From positions 22,266 to 86,265 of the forward strand of contig JAVVXN010000001.1 of the NCBI GenBank assembly GCA_036651575.1: DNA of 64,000 nt, written 5' to 3'. The notes beneath the pieces are model-generated. The model ran no database searches, had not been told where the DNA came from, and saw only the letters and a list, made by a program, of their open reading frames with translations. The position numbers and the translations under genes were made by a program. Every line of letters begins with the position of its first letter. The first letter of the stretch is position 1. Below are positions 59,561-64,000 of this stretch, one piece after another. Source of the stretch: JAVWGW01 sp036651575 (GTDB lineage Bacteria > Actinomycetota > Coriobacteriia > Coriobacteriales > Eggerthellaceae).

Positions 59561-61477
59561 CTAGATCAATCCCAGCATGGCGGTGGCTGCCGCTGCGAAA
59601 GCGACGATCATCACCAAACTGCAGCAGATGGAGCCAATCGGCGCAATGCGTTTTTCGCCGAAAATTGCTTCCATGTACCAATTGCGTGCCGTAGCTTCAG
59701 TTTCCTGCGACATCGAGTTGCGGAACGTACGGTTTTCGTTATCAGCGCTTACGCCGGAAAGATAGATATTGGCTTTTTTAGCCTTGGTCTTACCGAGTCC
59801 GGCAAAAAGTACGACTGCAATAAAGATAACGGCAATACTTGCAATCCAAAGATTGTCCGTTGAAATAACCAAAGCGATTGATCCGAATACTCCAAAAATA
59901 TAGGGTTCAACAATCATCCAGGAAATAATTGGCAGGCAGACGCAGCACACGATAAGCAGCACAGCCATAAGGCCGATGGAAATCCATTCACTACGGTTCA
60001 CTGTTTTTTCCTGATCAACAGGATTACCGGCAACGCCAGCAAGTTTTCCGAGCCACTTAGCCCAGAACAAGAACGTTGCGGCAGAGCCGAAGGCCAGCAG
60101 GATAATCAACGCCACTTGACCGGTATCGACAAAGGATACCAGCGTTGCCCACTTTGAGATAAGCATACCAAACGGAGCGATAAACATGCACATGATACCG
60201 AGCATCATAAGGCGAGCAAGGCGCGGCATGCGCTCGAAAAGCAGGTCCATGTCTTCAATGTTGCGGCTCCCAATATGGTGTTCGGCGGTGCCGACACACA
60301 AGAAGAGCAACGATTTGGCAATAGCATGGAAGAGCAGCAAGAACATGCCAGCCCATACGGCCTCGGGGGTGCCTACACCCGCGCAAGCAACGATTAGGCC
60401 GAGGTTTGCAATCGTTGAATAAGCAAGTACTCGCTTCGCGTTGCTCTGGGAGATCGCCATGAATGAACAGAGAGCGAAGGTTAAGCCGCCTACGATCACC
60501 ACCATAACACCCGGGATCAAGCAAACCGAAAGGATCGGTGCAAGTTTCAGCAACAAAAAGACACCGGCCTTTACCATTGTTGAAGAGTGAAGCAATGCAG
60601 AAGTCGGCGTTGGTGCCACCATAGCACCCAAAAGCCAGGTGTGAAACGGCATCTGAGCAGCTTTGGTAATACCGGCAAATGCCAAGCAGGTAATGGGGAA
60701 TATAACGAGTACGGGCAATGCGGTCCCCATCGTAATGAAGTCAATGAAGGACAGGTTACCGAGCGCAATCGCGCAGTAATACAGTGCAGCAAGAAACGCG
60801 ATGCCGCCGAGCATATTCATGATGATCTGACGGAAAGCGCTGGTGATAGCTTCTTCCGTCTTCGTGTAACCGATGAGCAAGAACGAACAAACGGTCGTTA
60901 CTTCCCATGCCGTGAACAACCACACCATGTTGTTTGAAAAGACAATAGCAAACATGGCTGAAAGGAACAAAAACATGACCGCGAAGAAGAACGGTCGACG
61001 ATCGGGATCGTCTTCATGATGCGTCTGGAAATCTTCCATGTAGCCAAGAGCGTAAAAGCAGATGGCTGAACCAATGACGCCAATGACAAATGCCATGAGA
61101 AGCGAAAGAGAGTCGACGTATAAGCCAAGAGATACTTCAACACCATGAGCGAATAAAAATTCAAACACGATTGCGCCCACTGTTTGAATAACCGCCAAAA
61201 CACAAGCCCAAATGTTTTTGTAGCGGATACCGTAGACGAGAACACAAACACCGATGGCGATACTGATGCCAGTGCCTATGTAGTCAACGATTGGCGAAGA
61301 GAACTCAAAGAACTCTCCCGCTGTTCCCAGGTATATACCTACCAGTGCAAGCGATGCTGCACCGATACCTAGAGCAGAAATCCCTACGATCACTTTTCTC
61401 ACTTGGTTGTTTTTCACGCAGAGCAACACTGCGGCAACAACAAGTGGGAAAAGGATTAGAAATCCGATTATTTCCAC
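59561..61477 (-). CDS. echA: Ech hydrogenase antiporter-like subunit EchA (NuoL-like)
   Basis: A 638-residue, about 16-helix membrane protein of the Mrp/NuoL proton-pumping family, with the conserved FTAWEVTTVCSFLLIGY and PFHTWLLGAMVAPTPTSALLHSSTMVKAGVFLL segments. It would couple H2 evolution from ferredoxin to ion export. The GTG at 61477 has ggggaagg upstream; an ORF to 61543 would cover the leader terminator. It is the first gene of echA-B-C-D-E-F, which has the canonical six-subunit order. Confidence 0.93.
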   Translation of the reverse strand: MEIIGFLILFPLVVAAVLLCVKNNQVRKVIVGISALGIGAASLALVGIYLGTAGEFFEFSSPIVDYIGTGISIAIGVCVLVYGIRYKNIWACVLAVIQTVGAIVFEFLFAHGVEVSLGLYVDSLSLLMAFVIGVIGSAICFYALGYMEDFQTHHEDDPDRRPFFFAVMFLFLSAMFAIVFSNNMVWLFTAWEVTTVCSFLLIGYTKTEEAITSAFRQIIMNMLGGIAFLAALYYCAIALGNLSFIDFITMGTALPVLVIFPITCLAFAGITKAAQMPFHTWLLGAMVAPTPTSALLHSSTMVKAGVFLLLKLAPILSVCLIPGVMVVIVGGLTFALCSFMAISQSNAKRVLAYSTIANLGLIVACAGVGTPEAVWAGMFLLLFHAIAKSLLFLCVGTAEHHIGSRNIEDMDLLFERMPRLARLMMLGIMCMFIAPFGMLISKWATLVSFVDTGQVALIILLAFGSAATFLFWAKWLGKLAGVAGNPVDQEKTVNRSEWISIGLMAVLLIVCCVCLPIISWMIVEPYIFGVFGSIALVISTDNLWIASIAVIFIAVVLFAGLGKTKAKKANIYLSGVSADNENRTFRNSMSQETEATARNWYMEAIFGEKRIAPIGSICCSLVMIVAFAAAATAMLGLI

Positions 61478-61508
61478 GTGCCTTCCCCCTTCAGTCGAAA
61501 CGGCTAAC

Positions 61509-61533
61509 AAAAAAAGCGACAGAGGATGTCGCT
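61509..61533 (-). terminator. Terminator-like hairpin in the ech leader
   Basis: On the minus strand AGCGACA (61527-61533), loop tcctc, TGTCGCT (61515-61521), then seven T (61509-61515). It lies 32 bases before the echA start and so could act as an attenuator. Confidence 0.8.
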
Positions 61534-61757
61534 CAGCAAACACTTTAGCAGAGAAAAGTCATGGGGGGATTCTTCGCAAGTGCATGGGCTTATCCATCGG
61601 TAAATGGAACCTTGCTTATACCCTATGAAGCACGGGTGGGCATTCTCGCAAGGCGGACGGCAACATATTACGAATGGGCATTTCATAACACAGTTTAGTT
61701 GTGAACGAAGCATAATGGTGGTGCCCTTTTGAATCGACTCATTTATACTGGAAATCA

Positions 61758-61819
61758 ATTCGGGATGACCCGAATGTATAGGGTGAACTTCACCTCGCCT
61801 GTCATCCGGGACAACCCGG
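61758..61819 (+). promoter_or_regulatory. Tandem similar hairpins in the MATE leader
   Basis: Hairpin 1: ATTCGGG, loop ATGA, CCCGAAT (61758-61775). Hairpin 2: CCGGG, loop ACAA, CCCGG (61806-61819). Thirty bases separate them. The cores share CGGGA-Y-R-ACCCG, and loop bases TG of the first can pair with CA of the second. This resembles the layout of mini-ykkC (guanidine-II) riboswitches but the loops are not the consensus ACGR. Confidence 0.4.
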
Positions 61820-61897
61820 CAAACCCTTATAGGAATGCATCCCCAACACGTATGCTTACCCGCTTCGTGTCCGGCGGATATCTTTGTGGTGAATTAT

Positions 61898-63361
61898 ATG
61901 AACAATACTGTAGCGACACTTGAAAACGATCCCGCTAATACCTCGTCTCATTCCGATGCAAAAATCGATCGCATGGGAACGGAAAGTACTTTCAAATTAC
62001 TGTTGGAATTTTCAATTCCAGCCGTGATCGGCGTTCTTGTACAGATGCTTTATAACGTGATCGATGCCGTATACGTTGGCCACGCGCTCGGGCCTGAAGG
62101 ACTGGCCGCCACAACGGTTGCCAATCCCACCATGACAGCAATCGTGGCACTTGCTATGCTCGTAGGTGTTGGCGGCAATGCAATTTGCGCTATTAAATTA
62201 GGCGAAGGAAAAAAGCGGGTTGCTGAACGAGTTCTTGGTAACAGCTTTACGCTGCTGCTTATCGTTTCGGTGGTTATTTGGATTGTAGCGATTTTTGCGA
62301 TGGATCCCATCTTGCGCTATTCGGGAGCCGACGATGCCGTCATGCCGTACGCAAAGACATTTCTAACCATTATTATTGCTGGGTGCCCGTTGCAGTTTAT
62401 CAGCTTCGGCATGAACAACTTCATCAGAACGGCGGGATACCCCAATCGCGCGTTGGGATCCATGCTCATCGGCACCGGATCAAATATCGTACTAGGGTAT
62501 TTTTTCATCATTGTATTCGAGTGGGGCATGCTTGGCGCAGGTTTTGCCACCGTACTTTCTTGGGGCATTTCAGCCATTTTCGTCATGCACTTTTTCTTAT
62601 CGAAAAAATCGCCGATGCCCTTGCGCAAAAAAACTCTTGCCATCAAACCCAAAATCGCTTTACGTATCTGCGCTTTAGGTGTTGCTCCTTCCGTCATGGA
62701 AATGGGTTTTGCGGTATCAAGCATGATCGAAAATAATCTTTTAACGTTTTACGGTGTAGGCGACCCTCTCGGTCCTGACGGCGCACTGGCAGTCATGCGC
62801 GTATTGTCGAGTGTGGGTCTGTTGGTTGTGATGCCCTCCATGGGGCTTTCCATGGGCTCTCAGCCGATCATTGGTTACAATTACGGTGCAAAACACTACG
62901 ACCGGATGAAAACAACCCTGCGACAAGCCATTTATTGCGGTATCGGCATCACCACGCCGCTTTGGCTGTCGGTTATTCTTCTTCCCGATATGTACTCGCA
63001 CCTCTTCGGACTTCCCGAACAATACATTGCCGCCACAAGCTGGGCTTTAATTGCCTATTTGATATTTATTCCCATCTTGCCGATACAGATCATTGGGGCA
63101 AACTACTTCGATGCGACCGGTCAGGCCTTTAAAGCAACCGTGCTCACGCTTACGCGGCAGATACTATTCCTGATCCCGCTCTTGCTCATCTGCCCCATTT
63201 TGCTGCCGCAGGTAATTCCTGTTACTGCTTTGCAGGGCGTATATATAGCGCCCTCGGTATCAGATATTGCATCGACGGCCCTGGTCGCAGGTTTTCTGAT
63301 TCATGAGTGGCGCAAACTGGGAAAACAGATCGTCGCTTCACAACCAAAAAAAGAATTATAA
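61898..63361 (+). CDS. MATE-family multidrug/cation efflux transporter
   Basis: A 487-residue, 12-helix membrane protein of the MATE family (LLEFSIPAVIGVLVQMLYNVIDAVYVGHALGPEGLAATTVANP; MGLSMGSQPIIGYNYGAKHYDRM). It exchanges sodium or protons for cationic drugs or metabolites. ATG 61898 follows gtggtga; the open frame starting at 61835 adds residues without a ribosome site. The leader has tandem hairpins. It ends before a strong bidirectional hairpin. Confidence 0.9.
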   Translation: MNNTVATLENDPANTSSHSDAKIDRMGTESTFKLLLEFSIPAVIGVLVQMLYNVIDAVYVGHALGPEGLAATTVANPTMTAIVALAMLVGVGGNAICAIKLGEGKKRVAERVLGNSFTLLLIVSVVIWIVAIFAMDPILRYSGADDAVMPYAKTFLTIIIAGCPLQFISFGMNNFIRTAGYPNRALGSMLIGTGSNIVLGYFFIIVFEWGMLGAGFATVLSWGISAIFVMHFFLSKKSPMPLRKKTLAIKPKIALRICALGVAPSVMEMGFAVSSMIENNLLTFYGVGDPLGPDGALAVMRVLSSVGLLVVMPSMGLSMGSQPIIGYNYGAKHYDRMKTTLRQAIYCGIGITTPLWLSVILLPDMYSHLFGLPEQYIAATSWALIAYLIFIPILPIQIIGANYFDATGQAFKATVLTLTRQILFLIPLLLICPILLPQVIPVTALQGVYIAPSVSDIASTALVAGFLIHEWRKLGKQIVASQPKKEL

Positions 63362-63367
63362 AAATAA

Positions 63368-63401
63368 CCCCTGGTCTCCAAAACGTGTTGGAGACCAGGG
63401 G
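63368..63401. terminator. Strong terminator between MATE and the small gene
   Basis: CCCCTGGTCTCCAA (63368-63381) pairs exactly with TTGGAGACCAGGGG (63388-63401). On the minus strand it is followed by TTATTTTTAT. It probably serves both convergent genes. Confidence 0.92.
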
Positions 63402-63407
63402 CAACGT

Positions 63408-63641
63408 TTACTGAGCTGCTTTTGCCGCAAGAAGTTCCGAAACAAGATCGGCGCAGGATCTGACACAATTGTGCATCGCGTCTTCGGGAGCCACGAAAAA
63501 TTCTACTGATCCCTCTTGTTCTTTGCCATCTATCCCCATAGACCACGAGTATGTTTTGTCGTCATTACGAAAAACCGTTGCTTTAAATGGTTTCTGCTCC
63601 CATATCCATGTATGGTCTTCACGTTCAAACAAGGTATGCAT
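63408..63641 (-). CDS. Small hypothetical protein
   Basis: A 77-residue acidic, soluble protein (MHTLFEREDHTWIWEQKPFKATVF, WSMGIDGKEQEGSV, FFVAPEDAMHNCVRSCADLVSELLAAKAAQ). I recognise no family. gagggg lies upstream of the ATG and a strong terminator follows, so it looks like a real single-gene transcript. Two cysteines near the C-terminus (C-x3-C) and a tail helix are the only visible features. Confidence 0.6.
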   Translation of the reverse strand: MHTLFEREDHTWIWEQKPFKATVFRNDDKTYSWSMGIDGKEQEGSVEFFVAPEDAMHNCVRSCADLVSELLAAKAAQ

Positions 63642-63915
63642 GATGATCCCCTCTCGTTAATTGTCCTACAGTGAGTGTATCAGTATCGAAGCTCTTTAGA
63701 CCCATCGAAGAATTGTGAAATCGATTCTTAAAAAGACCGTCTTTATCTTTTCGTTTTCATCCATCCATAAAAACGGTGTGCCATTTTCACCCCTTCTTCT
63801 CTGCGCCTGCACTAATCTGCTATTATTTTTTTGTTATTTGACCTCTTTTATGGTTTGAATACACCAAATACCTTCTGCCTTTGCCAGGCACGCCCACACG
63901 AAAGGGATATTGCTC
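63642..63915. other. Intergenic region before the SstT-like gene
   Basis: A 274-base AT-rich region. It contains TTGACC (63839-63844) but no well-spaced -10 box, and a small TGCCT/AGGCA hairpin near 63877-63891. No coding frame is supported. Confidence 0.4.
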
Positions 63916-64000
63916 GTGAAATCACTCTTGCAAAAATGGAATAACATCAGCCTTATCAAACGAATTGTCATAGGTCTTTTTATCGGTGCTGCGTTGGGAA
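63916..64000 (+). CDS. SstT-like sodium:serine/threonine symporter (partial)
   Basis: The first 28 codons run off the window end. The translation (MKSLLQKWNNIS, then LIKRIVIGLFIGAALG) resembles the N-terminus of sodium:serine/threonine symporters of the DAACS family, which take up amino acids with sodium. The GTG start is preceded by aaaggga. Only the N-terminus is visible, so the call is family-level. Confidence 0.6.
   Translation, partial: MKSLLQKWNNISLIKRIVIGLFIGAALG

Larger units (their letters stand above)
61478..61897. promoter_or_regulatory. 420-base divergent intergenic region between ech and the MATE gene
   Basis: It holds, from left to right, a terminator-like hairpin read on the minus strand before echA, a candidate structured leader (GCAAG/CTTGC helix enclosing CCAT/ATGG, within 61577-61615), a CACA-gtttagt-TGTG dyad (61689-61703), and two matching hairpins on the MATE side (61758-61819). 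No convincing protein-coding frame is present. Promoter elements are weak by eye; a TATACT at 61744-61749 could serve MATE. Confidence 0.5.

Noticed and set aside
56644..61477. Assignment of the NuoB/C/D/H/L-like genes to respiratory complex I
   Set aside because: The large subunit keeps both NiFe cysteine pairs and only six subunits are present, so this is an Ech-type hydrogenase.
61478..61543. N-terminal extension of EchA
   Set aside because: It would translate through the leader terminator hairpin, whereas GTG 61477 has a strong ribosome site.
61758..61819. Calling the hairpins a genuine guanidine-II riboswitch
   Set aside because: The loops are ATGA and ACAA, not ACGR, and the ribosome site is far away; kept only as a candidate of similar design.
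1..64000. tRNA, rRNA, CRISPR arrays, insertion sequences or prophage
   Set aside because: No cloverleaf-like blocks, rRNA stretches, regularly spaced repeats, transposase or integrase frames were seen on reading both strands.

Overview
The window looks like a core chromosomal segment of a small-genome Coriobacteriia member (Actinobacteria). Its GC content is moderate, about half by eye. The genus is an inference; a Cryptobacterium-like relative would fit. The reasons are a Gram-positive style hrcA-dnaJ-rsmE-mtaB-phoH-ybeY-dgkA-era-recO block, RNase J plus RNase Y plus PNPase, SpoVS beside MiaB, a LexA/RecA SOS circuit with GAAC-N4-GTTC operators, the LL-diaminopimelate aminotransferase route, and an anaerobe's energy genes (ferredoxin-linked indolepyruvate oxidoreductase, phenylacetate-CoA ligases, Ech hydrogenase). 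The sequence is a draft: 100 Ns at 41404-41503 interrupt one gene. I see no rRNA, tRNA, CRISPR array, insertion sequence or prophage.

Layout. 1-11.9 kb (+): nitroreductase, tRNA dihydrouridine synthase, HemW, then a CIRCE-controlled hrcA-dnaJ start to a housekeeping run ending in recO, with a membrane-anchored C39-type peptidase inserted between era and recO. 12-14.1 kb: a divergent LysR regulator and TDT-family transporter. 14.1-25.1 kb (+): rpsO, pnp, dapB, dapA, RNase J, FtsK, a RodZ-like protein and YajQ. 25.1-32.9 kb (+): RimO, a PgsA-CinA fusion, recA-recX, RNase Y, an orphan GHKL ATPase and SpoVS. 32.9-39 kb (+): MiaB, MiaA, DapF, DapL, HflX. 39-44.5 kb: lexA divergent from a small membrane protein that appears SOS-controlled, then nrdR, dut, the gapped gene, a thioesterase, a DUF2974 hydrolase and a MenA-like prenyltransferase.

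44.5-61.5 kb is almost entirely on the minus strand. In transcription order it holds the six-gene Ech hydrogenase operon, a PgsA-like enzyme with a VanW protein, a PaaK-ACT-DacF-FHA group, and an IorA-IorB-ACT-PaaK-GluQRS group. 61.9-64 kb holds a MATE transporter, a small unknown protein and the start of an SstT-like symporter.

How the genes work together. IorAB would oxidise aryl-pyruvates to aryl-acetyl-CoA and reduce ferredoxin, PaaK enzymes handle the CoA ester, and Ech could re-oxidise ferredoxin as H2 while moving ions. DapA, DapB, DapL and DapF make meso-diaminopimelate for cell wall and lysine. MiaA, MiaB, MtaB, RimO and Dus modify tRNA and ribosomal protein. RNase J, RNase Y and PNPase form a likely mRNA decay set. 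LexA, RecA, RecX and the small membrane protein form an SOS module. The most interesting candidates for undescribed biology are the LexA-flanked 104-residue tail-anchored protein, the interlocked inverted repeats before hflX, the structured leaders between ech and the MATE gene, the PgsA-CinA fusion, and the orphan ATPase beside SpoVS.
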